A stretch of DNA of 64,000 nt from Sceloporus undulatus (lineage: Eukaryota > Chordata > Lepidosauria > Squamata > Phrynosomatidae): positions 62,192,193 to 62,256,192 of the forward strand of contig NC_056522.1 of NCBI RefSeq assembly GCF_019175285.1. Reading direction: 5' to 3'. Made by a program: the position numbers and the translations under genes. A model generated the notes under the pieces. The model was not told the DNA's origin, did no database searches, and saw nothing but the letters and a program-made list of their open reading frames with translations. Below are positions 30,901 to 36,092 of this stretch, piece by piece (position 1 is the stretch's first letter; every line of letters starts with the position of its first letter).

Positions 30901-32238
30901 AAGGGCTCTCCCTCCAGTCCATCTGCCTTGGTCCAGGCCTCAGAGGGCGAGAAGAACCTCTGGCCTTGATCCCCTTCCCCACCACCACCGTTCCCTTCTC
31001 CTTCTGTGCCATCCGTCTTTTGAGATTGTAAGCCTGAGGCCAGGGAACCGTCTAATTACAAATAATAATAATAATAATAATTGTAAGTTGCTCTGAGAGA
31101 CTTTAGGGCTGAAGGGCTGGGTATCAATGCTGTCAATAAATCAGTGTTGGATGAGAACCCAAGGGCCCTGATGCGGTCCAACCCCATTCTGCCATGCAGG
31201 AACTCTCAATCAAATCACTCCCTGACAGATGGCCAACCAGTCTCTATCTGATTTTTGATTGGACAGCTGATGTTGATGTTTTTAACTGCTGCCTGCTTAT
31301 TTTAACCAATTCCATTTTATATTATTACCTATTGTTTTATATGTATTTTGTAGATTGTGTGCCATTGGCAGGTTTCATTTTTATTGATTTGATCATTTGT
31401 ATGTACAGCGCTGTGTACATTTACAGCGCTATAGAAATAAACTATAATAGTAGTAGTAATAATAATAATGATAATAATAATAGTTTAAATGCAAGCCACT
31501 CTCAGCCTCAGAGGAAGAAGGCAAAGGCAGGCCCTTCTGGCAAGCCATGCTGGGACAGGGTCGCCCTACGCCAGGCGGCAGCCACCATCTTGTCACACTC
31601 CCTGTGACTCCAGGATCTCAGGTCCAAAACACACGGTGGTAATAACACAGTCGGAGGCCGCTTTAGCTGCCATGGCTCCATGCTAGGGAATTCTGGGAAT
31701 CCTGGTTTTGTGGGACATTGAGCCTTCTTCTGTGTCAGAGATAGAGCTCTGGCGGTGCCACAATAAACTACAGTTCCCAGGATTCCGCAGCACAGAGCCA
31801 GGGCGGTTAAAGCGGCCTCCAACTGGGTTTCACTTCTGCAGTGTGTTTTGGAGCTTAGGTCCAAAGCACACTGCAGAAATGATCCCAGTTTGAGGGAGCT
31901 CTGGGGACTGTAGTTTATTGTGGCTGAGTTGCCTCTCAAACACTACACTTCCCAGAATTCCCTTGAGCCAGGGGCAGCTACAGCGGCCTCAAAGTGTGTC
32001 TTGGAGCTTCCCTTCCCAGTCCCTGGCGTCCTCTTCTTCCTTCCTCCTCACCCAGCTTGGCAGCCACCTTGTCGAGCACCGCCTGGAGCTTCTCGCGGCT
32101 CCTGCCAGCCACCGCCCAGCGGAGGGAGCCCCGCATCTCCTCCTCGGAGGCCACCCGGGCCACCTCCTCCGCCACGTGCTGCCCGGTGAAGCCCGAGGCC
32201 GCGAAGACCACCATCTCGAAGGGGCGCCCCGTCGCCAT
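7206..32238 (-). CDS. SCCPDH: saccharopine dehydrogenase-like oxidoreductase, complete, 12 exons
   Basis: The coding exons run on the minus strand: 32238-32052, 25022-24910, 23588-23508, 22496-22367, 21258-21209, 20037-19907, 17792-17675, 14118-13999, 13917-13861, 9974-9863, 8750-8669 and 7311-7206. They sum to 1287 nt, or 428 codons plus TGA, against about 429 in human. All introns are GT-AG and all phases agree. The N-terminus ([20 protein letters not shown]) carries the Rossmann-type nucleotide loop. Residues about 271-310 include a hydrophobic helix ([15 protein letters not shown]), in line with the membrane or lipid-droplet location known for the family. The enzyme reaction is not established. 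The start was chosen by its match to the known N-terminus and its Kozak context (GCCATGG). An in-frame upstream ATG at 32343 was not used. No break was found. Confidence 0.97.
7420..7640 (+). mobile_element. CR1 LINE 3' end fragment
   Basis: AGATTCCACCTCAACATTAG..GGACTGGATGG..TCTATGATTCTATGAAA is the same 3' UTR and octamer-like ATTCTATG tail seen in the longer CR1 copies at 11010 and 44815. It lies in SCCPDH intron 11. Confidence 0.85.
7886..8215 (+). mobile_element. hairpin-array MITE, diverged copy
   Basis: It opens with the stem CAGGCCGGCAC/GTGCCGACCTG, followed by further imperfect hairpins (GCTGCAT..ATGCAGC, GCCATG.CAC..TATGGC, GAGAGTGCAAAAAG..CTTTTTGTGCTCTC). The order of stems resembles the copies at 1109 and 45413. 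The right end and target repeat are not clear. Confidence 0.45.
8220..8660. other. intron 11 sequence, nothing recognised
   Basis: AT-rich intronic DNA with a purine run near 8605-8630 and no recognisable repeat or RNA gene. Confidence 0.4.
8669..8750 (-). CDS. SCCPDH: SCCPDH exon 11
   Basis: Acceptor TATTTGCAG and donor GTAAGT. It encodes [20 protein letters not shown] then DKSSLPK, against EAGYVATPIAMVQAAMTLLS in human. It is an 82-bp exon with split codons at both ends. Confidence 0.95.
9245..9525. repeat. GC-rich repeat remnant in SCCPDH intron 10
   Basis: An isolated GC-rich block in AT-rich intron, with inverted pieces such as GCAGCTTGG and GAAGCTGCCAGAAGCC. It resembles the GC-rich DNA transposons of this window in composition, but I could not find its ends. 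Confidence 0.3.
9863..9974 (-). CDS. SCCPDH: SCCPDH exon 10
   Basis: Acceptor AAATTGCAG and donor GTAGGC. It encodes [20 protein letters not shown] then [17 protein letters not shown]. The ICTxVKGPE end is strongly conserved with human. Confidence 0.95.
10115..10639. mobile_element. Tigger-type element interrupted by a SINE
   Basis: The ends TACAGACTGAATATCCCTTA and (reverse complement of the right end) TACAGATTGAGCCTCCCTTA form terminal inverted repeats at TA. The interior (ATACACCTTATACACATA-like, AAAATTATTTAAAATATT) resembles from memory a Tigger element common in mammals. A SINE sits inside at 10285-10447. Confidence 0.6.
10285..10447 (-). repeat. tRNA-derived squamate SINE, 5'-truncated
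   Basis: The minus strand reads GGCTTGCATCCTTCCGAGGT..GAGTACCCAGATTGTTGGGG..AGCTTACAGTTGTAAACCAC..GGTATATAAAAGAAG, as in the fuller copy at 34755-34970. It is inserted in the Tigger-type element. Confidence 0.75.
10655..10866. mobile_element. palindromic MITE with arms of about 100 bp
   Basis: CTGCAGAAATAATTTAGTTT..AACTGCCC..CTAGGGAATTCTGGGAACTG on the left is matched by the inverted AGTTCCCAGGGTTCCC..GGGCAGTTAAA..CTGCAG on the right. Further copies lie at 25960, 28535, 31630, 31855 and 46235. Confidence 0.75.
11005..13085 (-). mobile_element. CR1 LINE, 5'-truncated, reverse transcriptase nearly open
   Basis: A 338-codon frame at 12319-11303 carries the RT core of CR1: [51 protein letters not shown] and FVDDTKLG (catalytic YXDD as FVDD). 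The 3' part then continues in another frame. It ends near 11010 in the CR1 tail (CCAACTCTATGATTCTAAG). The 5' side, beyond 12320, shows endonuclease-RT linker sequence in broken frames. It fills part of SCCPDH intron 9 in the same orientation as the gene. LINEs of this type were abundant in sauropsids; this copy lacks most of ORF2's endonuclease. Confidence 0.9.
13090..13855. other. intron 9 sequence, nothing recognised
   Basis: AT-rich intronic DNA without recognisable repeats between CR1 and exon 9. Confidence 0.4.
13861..13917 (-). CDS. SCCPDH: SCCPDH exon 9
   Basis: A 57-bp exon with acceptor TATTTTCAG and donor GTAATC. It encodes [19 protein letters not shown], against FPWFFSFGYFSKQGPTQKQ in human. 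Confidence 0.95.
13999..14118 (-). CDS. SCCPDH: SCCPDH exon 8 (hydrophobic segment)
   Basis: Acceptor TCTGTTCAG and donor GTAGGT. It encodes [20 protein letters not shown] then [20 protein letters not shown]. The stretch [15 protein letters not shown] is the family's hydrophobic helix. Confidence 0.95.
14667..14900. mobile_element. Tigger-like MITE (MER2-type)
   Basis: TACAGTAGGACCTTGTTATC..GGTTCCAGGATCCCCCATGG..GTGAATGCTCAAGTCCCATT..GGTCGACTGTA with TA ends. It lies in SCCPDH intron 7. Confidence 0.8.
15060..15290 (-). repeat. tRNA-derived squamate SINE, near full length
   Basis: The minus strand runs GGAGCCCTGTTGGCTCAGTG (A-box region)..GGGTTGACTCAGCCTTCCAT..GTACCCAGCTTGTTGGAGGC..TATAGAAATGCAAATGC. 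It belongs to the family of 34755-34970. Confidence 0.75.
15496..15710. mobile_element. Tigger-like MITE
   Basis: TACAGTTAGCACTTCCCTTA..GTGTGCTCAAGCCCTATTG..CGCACTGTA with TA ends. It shares layout with the copies at 2871 and 14667. Confidence 0.7.
15730..16888. mobile_element. hAT-like non-autonomous transposon B (1.16 kb)
   Basis: The ends TAGGGATGCCATAA and ..TTATGGCAACCCTA are flanked by a perfect 8-bp duplication TATGCAGT (15722-15729 and 16889-16896). The left two thirds are GC-rich with many CpG. The right third is an AT-rich array (about 16540-16735), then AACATGCATTTATATTTACA and TTGTCCCGGTTTGGAGGTCC, which also occur inverted at the left of element A. The GC-rich frames in it are not genes. 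Confidence 0.8.
16540..16735. repeat. AT-rich minisatellite inside hAT-like element B
   Basis: Tandem units of GTGTATTTTTTCCAGTATTT + ATTTTTATTAA (about 31-41 bp), the reverse-complement relative of the array at 4118-4250. Confidence 0.65.
17675..17792 (-). CDS. SCCPDH: SCCPDH exon 7
   Basis: Acceptor TTTTTTTCAG and donor GTAAGT. It encodes [20 protein letters not shown] then [19 protein letters not shown]. VVxRTQRYL is conserved with human. Confidence 0.95.
17940..18420. repeat. Penelope-like terminal units, inverted pair with (CA)n
   Basis: Two units facing each other: a minus one at about 17940-18285 with a (CA)n run, and a plus one at about 18300-18395. Both contain GATGCCARCCACARATGC then GAAACGT..GGAATAAACT..TCTAGAACAT and TATGTGG. 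With the copy at 19262-19610 they form one family. The class is inferred from this hammerhead-like block. Confidence 0.45.
18071..18111. repeat. (AC)n microsatellite
   Basis: About 20 CA dinucleotides following a short TATATA run. It is part of the surrounding repeat unit because the same place in the copy at 19405 is also TG/TA-rich. Confidence 0.9.
18430..19253 (+). mobile_element. L1 LINE 3' end with target duplication
   Basis: The 5'-truncated end of an L1. It encodes [20 protein letters not shown].., the C-terminus of ORF2, similar to the tail of the larger L1 at 40820-41000. An AT-rich 3' UTR and AATAAAGACT follow. The flanks carry ATGCAAATG at 18421-18429 and 19254-19262, so it inserted within the Penelope-like unit. 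Confidence 0.75.
19262..19610 (+). repeat. Penelope-like terminal unit, plus copy
   Basis: The reverse complement of 17940-18285 in the same order: GAGAAATCTCCCAGGGTCAG, GAGCACTAATCAAGCAGACA, (TG)n/(TA)n, then CATTCTCTGAAGATGCCAGC and AACATGGCCACATAGCCC. Confidence 0.5.
19404..19480. repeat. (TG)n(TA)n(CA)n microsatellite
   Basis: A compound dinucleotide run with a palindromic TATATATA centre inside the Penelope-like unit. Confidence 0.9.
19755..19875. mobile_element. palindromic hAT-like MITE fragment
   Basis: TGTGGCCATCTAGTTGTCTC..CAGCTCCCATCATC..GTTGCAGTCCAACAACATCT..CAGCCACAGC: two imperfect inverted arms of about 50 bp. Related pieces lie at 21010-21160 and 47880-47955. Confidence 0.55.
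19907..20037 (-). CDS. SCCPDH: SCCPDH exon 6
   Basis: Acceptor ATTTTGACAG and donor GTACAA. It encodes [20 protein letters not shown] then [20 protein letters not shown] and LKR. GTWxSAIY and PVIGxKLKRR match human. Confidence 0.95.
20220..20445 (-). repeat. LINE 3' tail (CR1/L2-type) ending in ATA/GAT simple repeat
   Basis: (ATA)n(GAT)n(GATT)n followed by TTTATAGCCCACCCAATCAC..GGGCGGGTTACAACAACA. This is the reverse complement of a non-LTR tail with its microsatellite end. Confidence 0.5.
21010..21165. mobile_element. palindromic hAT-like MITE
   Basis: TGTGTGGCCCTCCAGATGTT..GCAACTCCCACAAGCCC and the inverted AGTTACAGTTCCAAAATCTG GAGAGCCACATC arm, ending 44 bp before SCCPDH exon 5. Confidence 0.55.
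21209..21258 (-). CDS. SCCPDH: SCCPDH exon 5 (50 bp)
   Basis: Acceptor TCTTAAAG and donor GTTAGT. It encodes (G)[16 protein letters not shown], against GTLTAVESFLTIHSGPE in human. It is too short to appear as an ORF and is called by homology and phase. Confidence 0.93.
21898..22045 (-). repeat. LINE 3' tail with (TAA)n
   Basis: (TAA)n then TTTTTATTTATATACCGCTT..AAAGCAGTGTACAAACAATT. A reverse-complement non-LTR tail. Confidence 0.55.
22367..22496 (-). CDS. SCCPDH: SCCPDH exon 4
   Basis: Acceptor TTTCTCTTTCAG and donor GTTACC. It encodes [20 protein letters not shown] then [20 protein letters not shown]. [20 protein letters not shown] is near-identical to human. Confidence 0.96.
23025..23345 (-). 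repeat. Sauria SINE, near full length
   Basis: The minus strand begins GGGGATGTGGTGGCTTAGCA (A-box region) and GGTCAGCAGTTTGAGACCC (B-box region). It continues through TGAAAGCATGTAAAAGTGCA AGTAGATAAATAGGTACCTC and GTAAACAG-type core to the tail ..ACCTTTATTTTTACCTTTA. The tRNA head plus Bov-B-like tail is the Sauria SINE design, a family confined to squamates. Confidence 0.85.
23508..23588 (-). CDS. SCCPDH: SCCPDH exon 3
   Basis: Acceptor TTTCTTATAG and donor GTACAT. It encodes [20 protein letters not shown] then DISGEPQ, against YRFYGEPVIKACIENGASCI in human. It is 81 bp, phase 0 at both ends. Confidence 0.96.
23669..23886. mobile_element. Tigger-like MITE
   Basis: TACAGTGGGCTCTTCTTATC..CTGCAGATTTAAACTTCCGC..GGATCCCCCATGGATACAAA GGGAAAGCTGTA with TA ends. 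Confidence 0.75.
24100..24365 (+). mobile_element. RTE/L2-type LINE 3' end
   Basis: Remnants of the C-terminal coding region (..TLYFGHIMN.., then [15 protein letters not shown]-like and [18 protein letters not shown] motif in broken frames) and the tail GGATTGACTCAACCAAAGAA..TTCGTAGGGTTGCTGTGGGT TGAAGTCAACTTGG..AACAAC. Confidence 0.55.
24910..25022 (-). CDS. SCCPDH: SCCPDH exon 2
   Basis: Acceptor ATTTCCAG and donor GTAAGT. It encodes (G)[20 protein letters not shown] then [17 protein letters not shown]. [14 protein letters not shown] is conserved with human. Confidence 0.96.
25740..25870. mobile_element. palindromic MITE fragment
   Basis: CCAGTGGTCCCCAAACTGTG..GATTTTGGATGTCAGCTCC and the inverted GGGAGATGAAGTCCAAAATC..CAGTTTGTGCTCTG arm. 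In SCCPDH intron 1. Confidence 0.5.
25960..26118. mobile_element. palindromic MITE (same family as 10655)
   Basis: TAATGCAGCTTCACACCATT TTAACTGTCATGG..GGAATCCTGGGATCTGTAGT and the inverted CCCCAGAATTCCATGGCATT..GGGAGTTAAAGC arm. Confidence 0.6.
26120..26372 (-). mobile_element. 3' end of zinc-finger LINE (same family as 56873)
   Basis: The minus strand matches the last 250 bp of the LINE at 56873-58262 (GGCCTTTTTAGTCACCAACG, CAAAGCACAGGATGAGTCCT, TCTTCATTCGCGAAGCAAAG CCAGATGTACC). It encodes the start of the [10 protein letters not shown] finger, broken. Confidence 0.75.
26935..27005 (-). mobile_element. CR1 3' tail fragment
   Basis: TCATAGAATCATAGAGTTGG AAGAGACCACAAAGGCCATC: the last 70 bp of CR1, reverse orientation. 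Confidence 0.8.
27470..27499. repeat. perfect 30-bp palindrome
   Basis: AAAAATAGAAGGGTC followed by GACCCTTCTATTTTT, with no spacer. It lies near the left end of the putative large DNA element. Confidence 0.95.
27850..27990. repeat. two tandem copies of a 69-70 bp unit
   Basis: CCCTGGGCTTTGGATGCAGA..TACCCACTTAAACCCACTGC..TCCTTGATCCGATTT occurs twice in a row, nearly identical. Confidence 0.85.
28005..28205. repeat. compound microsatellite (GATA, CAGA, CA, TA)
   Basis: A run of ATAG/ACAG tetramers and CA/TA dinucleotides, with a short TGTG run preceding it at 27822-27840. Confidence 0.9.
28274..28531. mobile_element. Tigger-like MITE with internal TTCGTAACCCG repeats
   Basis: TACACTGCTCCCTCGGGTTA CGAAATTAA at the left and CGTATCCCGAGGTACCACTG TA at the right are inverted repeats with TA. 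The interior has at least five degenerate copies of TTCGTAACCCG. This is a distinct subfamily from the other Tigger-like MITEs. Confidence 0.7.
28535..28725. mobile_element. palindromic MITE (same family as 10655)
   Basis: CCACTGTAGAAATAATACAG TTTGAGACC..CCTGGCTCAGTACTAAGGAA and the inverted CAGGATTCCCTAGCACTGAG TTATGGCAGTTAA arm. Confidence 0.7.
29350..30096. mobile_element. hAT-like non-autonomous transposon with perfect 8-bp duplication
   Basis: CAGGGGTCGGCAACCTCCAG..AGGTTGCCTACCCCTG inverted ends, flanked by GTTTAACC at 29342-29349 and 30097-30104. It is GC- and CpG-rich with no transposase. The CAGGGGT..GGCAACC end is a common hAT type. Several long frames here are chance GC-rich frames. 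Confidence 0.85.
30276..30330 (+). repeat. SINE 5' head, truncated by CR1
   Basis: AGAGCCAATGTGGTGTAGTG GTTTGAGCACCAGACTATGA is the tRNA-like head of the SINE at 41385. It stops where CR1 begins. Confidence 0.7.
30331..30785 (+). mobile_element. CR1 LINE 3' end
   Basis: GTGAAGGGTCTGGAAACGAA..ATGAGGAGAGACTTAAGGAG..CATTAGGAAGAACTTCCTGA..GGGGGTTGGACTGGATGGCC, then CCAATTCTAGGATCC. It encodes the RT C-terminal [20 protein letters not shown]. Confidence 0.85.
30885..31145 (+). repeat. LINE 3' tail (GATTGTAAGCCTGAGG type)
   Basis: CTGCCTTGGTCCAGGCCTCA..TTGTAAGCCTGAGGCCAGGG AACCGTCTAATTA..(ATA)n..GTAAGTTGCTCTGAGAGACT. It is the same family as 35855 and 49594. Confidence 0.6.
31300..31490 (+). repeat. 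LINE 3' tail with GTACAGCGCTGTG and ATA repeat
   Basis: TGTACAGCGCTGTGTACATT TACAGCGCTATAGAAATAAA followed by (TAG/TAA)n. It matches the 3' ends at 36001 and 49798. Confidence 0.6.
31625..31852. mobile_element. palindromic MITE (same family as 10655)
   Basis: AACACACGGTGGTAATAACA CAGTCGGAGGC..GCTAGGGAATTCTGGGAATC and the inverted GTTCCCAGGATTCCGCAGCA..CTTCTGCAGTGTGTTTTGGA arm. Confidence 0.75.
31855..32010. mobile_element. palindromic MITE, second adjacent copy
   Basis: GGTCCAAAGCACACTGCAGA AATGATCCCAGTTTGAGG..CTTCCCAGAATTCCCTTGAG ..AGTGTGTCTTGGAGC. It ends 42 bp from SCCPDH exon 1. Confidence 0.65.
32052..32238 (-). CDS. SCCPDH: SCCPDH exon 1 (start codon, Rossmann loop)
   Basis: ATG at 32238-32236 in GTTGCCATGG. 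It encodes [20 protein letters not shown], then [20 protein letters not shown] and [23 protein letters not shown]. The donor is GTGAGG. ASGFTGQ and [12 protein letters not shown] are the family signatures. The first glycine of human FGASGFTG is alanine here. Confidence 0.97.
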
Positions 32239-32343
32239 GGCAACCCTCACACTGACCGCGGGAACACCCTCAGAGACTCCCCTTGCCTTGGCTTTCCCTT
32301 CACGCTCCTCTGGGAGGCAAGAGCAGCAGCCACTGAGCGGCAC

Positions 32344-32363
32344 AGAGTCTGGCGCCAGACTCT
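32344..32363. repeat. perfect 20-bp palindrome in SCCPDH promoter
   Basis: AGAGTCTGGCGCCAGACTCT lies 106-125 bp upstream of the ATG. It could be a dimeric factor site; no known consensus was matched. Confidence 0.9.
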
Positions 32364-32514
32364 AAAGAAGAGGGAAGGGAAGGGGCGTGGCCTCTCTCTC
32401 TCTCTCTTCGCGGGTGGGGTGAAGGGGGCGTGGCCTAGTGGAGTCGCAGAGATCCTGGTCTGACGTCGTCCTAAGAAGCAGGGACTCATCGTTGTCTTTT
32501 GAGGTTGTTGTTTT

Positions 32515-32615
32515 TCTGGCAATCTGGCCCTACATTTTTCTTGACTGTCCTCCATTTTGCAATGCCTTGTCCTCCTTTGCAACTGGGACATCTGGTCACC
32601 TTGACTTGATGACAA
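32515..32615. mobile_element. hAT-like MITE end fragment
   Basis: CTGTCCTCCATTTTGCAATG CCTTGTCCTCCTTTGCAACT GGGACATCTGGTCACC resembles the GTCCTCC..GTCCCGGTTTGGAGGTCC end of elements A and B. Confidence 0.4.
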
Positions 32616-32889
32616 GTCATAACAGCAACAGCATGCCTTCCTTGCCCACTTTTGGCATCCACGACACACTCTGCACCACCAGTCAGCCTTCTTCCCAATC
32701 CACCAATTAATTGATAGCATCTTTTTAATGCTCTTGCTATTAGGAGTATGCCCATTTCACAAGCATTTCCCAGAACTGCCTGGTTGATCATAGCTATAAA
32801 AATGTAGAGGGAAAAGGCCCTATTAAAAAGCTCTACCAGGCTTTATTATCAAGTTGGTCCCATAAATGAGAGACGTCCAAAAACCCCTG

Positions 32890-33285
32890 TCATCTACAAC
32901 CGTGCTCTGATCTGGCAAATTCAGGGACATGGCACTTTTGACTGAATCAACCCATCTGTGCCATCATGGTCTTATGTTTTCTTTTACTGCCTTCCACTTT
33001 TCCCAGCATTATCATCTTTTCCAGTGAGTCATGCTGACTTATGAGATGTGCAAAGTCCAGTAGCCGCAGTTGAGTCGCTTTGGCTTCTAGGGAGCATTCA
33101 GGGTTGATTGGCTCAATTTGTTGGTCATTTGGGCAGTCCGTGAATATCCATCAAAAAATCCTCCAGCACCTCATTTCAAATAACAGGAATCTCTCTCAAT
33201 CCCTGTCAGTTTTCTTCACTGCCAAGCTTTCCAAATCATACAAATAAATTGGAAATACAAAGGTATTTTTAGATAGCAACCTTTG
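32890..33285 (-). mobile_element. RTE-type LINE fragment
   Basis: TGTGCCATCATGGTCTTATG..TTTTCCCAGCATTATCATCT TTTCCAGTGAGTCATG..CTGCCAAGCTTTCCAAATCA TACA, reverse-complement coding remnant of a Bov-B/RTE-like LINE. No open frame is left. Confidence 0.5.
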
Positions 33286-33289
33286 TTTT

Positions 33290-34140
33290 GTAATGATAAT
33301 GGCAGCTGCTCTGAGTGCCTCTCCTGCTGTAGAGTGAGATGTACATGTGAATAAATAAATGCATAAATTTGAGGGGGTATATTAGGCTTCATTAGCTGTT
33401 AAAAAGGTATCTTACTCTGTTTGTTGTTCAACATTCTTTGGAGACATCCCACTATCCATAGCCTATTAACACAAATCACTTCTAAAATGCTTCTGTGCAA
33501 AGTATATAAGACATTAAGATGTAAAACACATCTGCCAGGTAAGGAGGGTGAGTAGATGTCACTCCTTATTATAGAATTGGTTTCTGCATCCCTTGGTTCT
33601 GTGGTTTATGCAGGTCCATGTCTCTTCCAGTTACTACACAGCTTTCTCCTCAACGCCTAGAAAGCACTTAAACATCTGCATCCCATCTGGTCTTCTGGAT
33701 TTGATGGGAAACAGTTAATGAAATTTCTATTATTGCTGCATTTTTTCTTTCAAGAGAGGGAGACGTGCTTGTGAGATTTTCAGCCCCAAGTGCCCAGATA
33801 ATTTGGCTGGACTGGAATACTGCACACCTTGATTTTTTGCACGGAGTGGATGAATTTGTTGTTCAGGCTCAGGCCACAAAAGAACTTGGACCTGTAGTGC
33901 TTTTGTCTAAGAGCATGGAAAGCCCAGACTGAGCAAGATGGACAAATAGTTGGAAGGCAGCTTCAAACATGTGTATGGGCCACAGGGGCCTGAGGCTAGC
34001 ATGTCGCCCTGGAGAAGCAAGCAAGTGATGTGAACCACCACACAGAGAAAGACTATAGTGGTGCCACTGGCAGGAAGATATTGCAACCTGTATTAAATGG
34101 AGCTTCTTTTCTTTGCTCTCAGCAGTGTAGCATTTAGGAC
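33290..34140. other. intergenic, nothing recognised
   Basis: A short LINE-like tail (CTCCTGCTGTAGAGTGAGAT..AATAAATAAATGC) at 33310-33370; otherwise unique-looking DNA without genes. Confidence 0.4.
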
Positions 34141-34149
34141 TTATCCTAG

Positions 34150-34335
34150 TATGAACGTTGTTGTTGTGTGCCTTGAAGTCGTTTTCAACTTAGGGGGATA
34201 CCAAGGCAACCCTACCATAGGGTTTTCTGTGGCTGAGGGTAGGTGACTCGCCCACAGTCACCCAGTGGGTTTCCATGGCTAATTGAGGAAATGAACCCTG
34301 ATCTGCAGAGTCTTAGTCCAACATGCAAACCAGAG
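34150..34335 (-). repeat. tRNA-derived SINE, 5'-truncated
   Basis: GTTGTTGTTGTGTGCCTTGA AGTCGTTTTCAACTTAGGGG..CCTACCATAGGGTTTTCTG..CACCCAGTGGGTTTCCATGG: reverse complement of the SINE at 41385. Confidence 0.8.
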
Positions 34336-34372
34336 GAAGCAGCTGCTGCAAAGATTTGGATCCTAAGGAAAA

Positions 34373-35012
34373 TGTACAGATGTGGGACAAAGGTGACAGG
34401 CTTACCAGAGGTCACAAGCAAGCCATGATGAGACAGCATCTGGATCAAGCTGAGTCACAGGGTCATCATCATATGGCAGAAAGTGCAAAGTCATACTGCA
34501 TAGAGGATATGTATAAAGATTACACACTGGGAAGGGGCTGGACTAAATGCCTGAGGATGGCACATGTATATAAGGGGAGGAGTCTCAGTATACAATGTGG
34601 GTAGTTGGTGATGTGTTTACGGCGAGAGACTTTGGTGGTGAGCACAAGATTTGTAAACAGTGGAACGATAAGTAAAAGCCTCACAGAGAGATATCAGCTT
34701 GTTGTCTTGTTTGCTGCTTCTGGGAGAAGGATTTCTCCAGCTTGCACAGAGCACTGGTGGTGCAGTGGTTAAATGCCTGTACTGCAGCCATTTAAAAGTT
34801 GCGAATTCAATACTACCCTGGGCTCAAGCTTGATTCAGGCTTGCATCCTTTTGAGGTCACTAAAATGAGTACCCAGCTTGTTGGGGGCAATTAGCTTACA
34901 GCTGTAAACCACTTAGAGACTGCTTAGGTGGTATGAAGTGGTATATAAATGAAGTGGCTGTTGCCATCCAGGTGCGAAGCTTCAGCATGGTGCAACGCAG
35001 TTCGCACAATCA
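34373..35012 (+). mobile_element. LTR retrotransposon fossil, probable solo LTR copy 2
   Basis: It starts TGTACAGATGTGGGACAAAG just after GGATCCTAAGGAAAA, a likely polypurine tract. It contains TATATAAGGGGAGGAGTCTC near 34570, AAGTAAAAGCCTC and a TTCTCCAGCTTGCACAGAGC block, and ends near CGCACAATCA. A SINE is inserted at 34755-34970. No internal coding region is present. Confidence 0.55.
34755..34970 (+). repeat. tRNA-derived squamate SINE, full length, inside LTR
   Basis: GCACTGGTGGTGCAGTGGTT AAATGCC (A box), GTTGCGAATTCAATAC (B box), GGCTTGCATCC..GAGTACCCAGCTTGTTGGGG..AGCTTACAGCTGTAAACCAC..GGTATATAAATGAAG. Confidence 0.85.
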
Positions 35013-35014
35013 AA

Positions 35015-35855
35015 CCAACAGTTAGGATCATGCTACCCATTGATCACCTGGCTGCCACAATGCTGAAAGAGAAAGAAGAAACAAAAAGAGGAAAACCTGC
35101 AGAGCATCCAAGGAAATTCCCTAAAGAAAAAGGAGATATGTCTCAAGATACTGAGGACTTGTCTATCTGGGTGATTTACCCCAAGTTCCCCATGAGCTTC
35201 CTACATCCTGTTTACATGATGCAGGGCCAAAACCTCAAACTGGGCCCAGACTGTTTTCACAACACCATGTTTTCCTTTCCTAACTAACGTTTAAATAACT
35301 CACATTTTCTTGCAGGATGCCTGGTGCTGACACTGTGGGCGCAAGTAAGAACTAGGTGCCCAGTGTTGATAGTGTGGCTGGGCACCTTGTCCTGATCTCA
35401 GCAGCAATGCTGGGTGTTGAACGGGTGGCCATGTGTGAAGGCAGTTGGGTGTCATTTTCTGCAAGAACTAAACACCCAGAGCAACAGAGAGCAGGAAAGG
35501 GGAGAATTTTGGGCCAGCATACTCCTAGGGCAGCCTGGAATATTCTGGTGTGTAGATCTGTCCTGAAAAGATGATACAGTATTAGCTGTATAAAACCCAG
35601 TGTACGGTCTCTTAAAGACTTCTTTGGGGTTATACAAAAACACAAGAGAACAATACATAAATACATGATATTCAGTGGCATAAGGACATGATTATATTTG
35701 TACGTTGCTTAAAACATGCTCATACCTACTCAGAATTATAGCTGGAGAGACTTCTGAATATGTGAAAAAGATAAGGTTCAAGGACATCTAGATGTATCTG
35801 GGCTAAAGGGGAAGAGGTAGCCTAAAAATCTGAAAGGTTATGTAAGAGTAGGAGA
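35015..35855. other. intergenic, nothing recognised
   Basis: No convincing gene. Short frames have no recognisable domain. Confidence 0.35.
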
Positions 35856-36044
35856 TAATCTGCCTTGGTCCAGGCCTCGGAGGTTGAGAGGAACTGCTGG
35901 ACCTCTTACCCTTTCTCGTCACCACTCCCTTCTCCTTCTGTATCATGTCTTTTTTTAGATTGTAAGCCTGAGGGCAGGGAACCGTCTAACTAAAAAGATT
36001 GCATGTACAGCGCTGTGTAAATTTACAGCGCTTCATAAATAAAG

Positions 36045-36086
<42 letters not shown>

Positions 36087-36092
36087 CATCAT
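35855..36092 (+). repeat. LINE 3' tail with (TAA)n end
   Basis: CTGCCTTGGTCCAGGCCTCG..GATTGTAAGCCTGAGGGCAG GGAACCGTC..ATGTACAGCGCTGTGTAAAT TTACAGCGCTTCATAAATAA then (TAA)n(TCA)n. Confidence 0.7.

Larger units (their letters stand above)
32040..32470 (-). promoter_or_regulatory. SCCPDH: SCCPDH CpG-rich 5' region and promoter
   Basis: CpG density is high over exon 1 and about 230 bp upstream. Two GGGGCGTGGC boxes (Sp1/KLF-type) lie near 32382 and 32425, and a CRE-like TGACGTC at 32461. There is no TATA box. This fits a broadly expressed CpG-island promoter. The exact start of transcription cannot be read. Confidence 0.6.

Noticed and set aside
32238-32343. Upstream in-frame ATG as SCCPDH start (35 more residues)
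   Set aside because: The extra residues have no counterpart in the human protein. The ATG at 32238 has a good Kozak context and matches the known N-terminus.
31918-32463. 181-codon plus-strand ORF and others over SCCPDH exon 1
   Set aside because: They are antisense or frame shadows of the CpG-rich exon 1 and promoter. Only the minus-strand frame matches a known protein and ends in a correct donor.
34949-35287. 112-codon plus-strand frame
   Set aside because: It starts inside a SINE/LTR fossil and has no recognisable domain or splice context.
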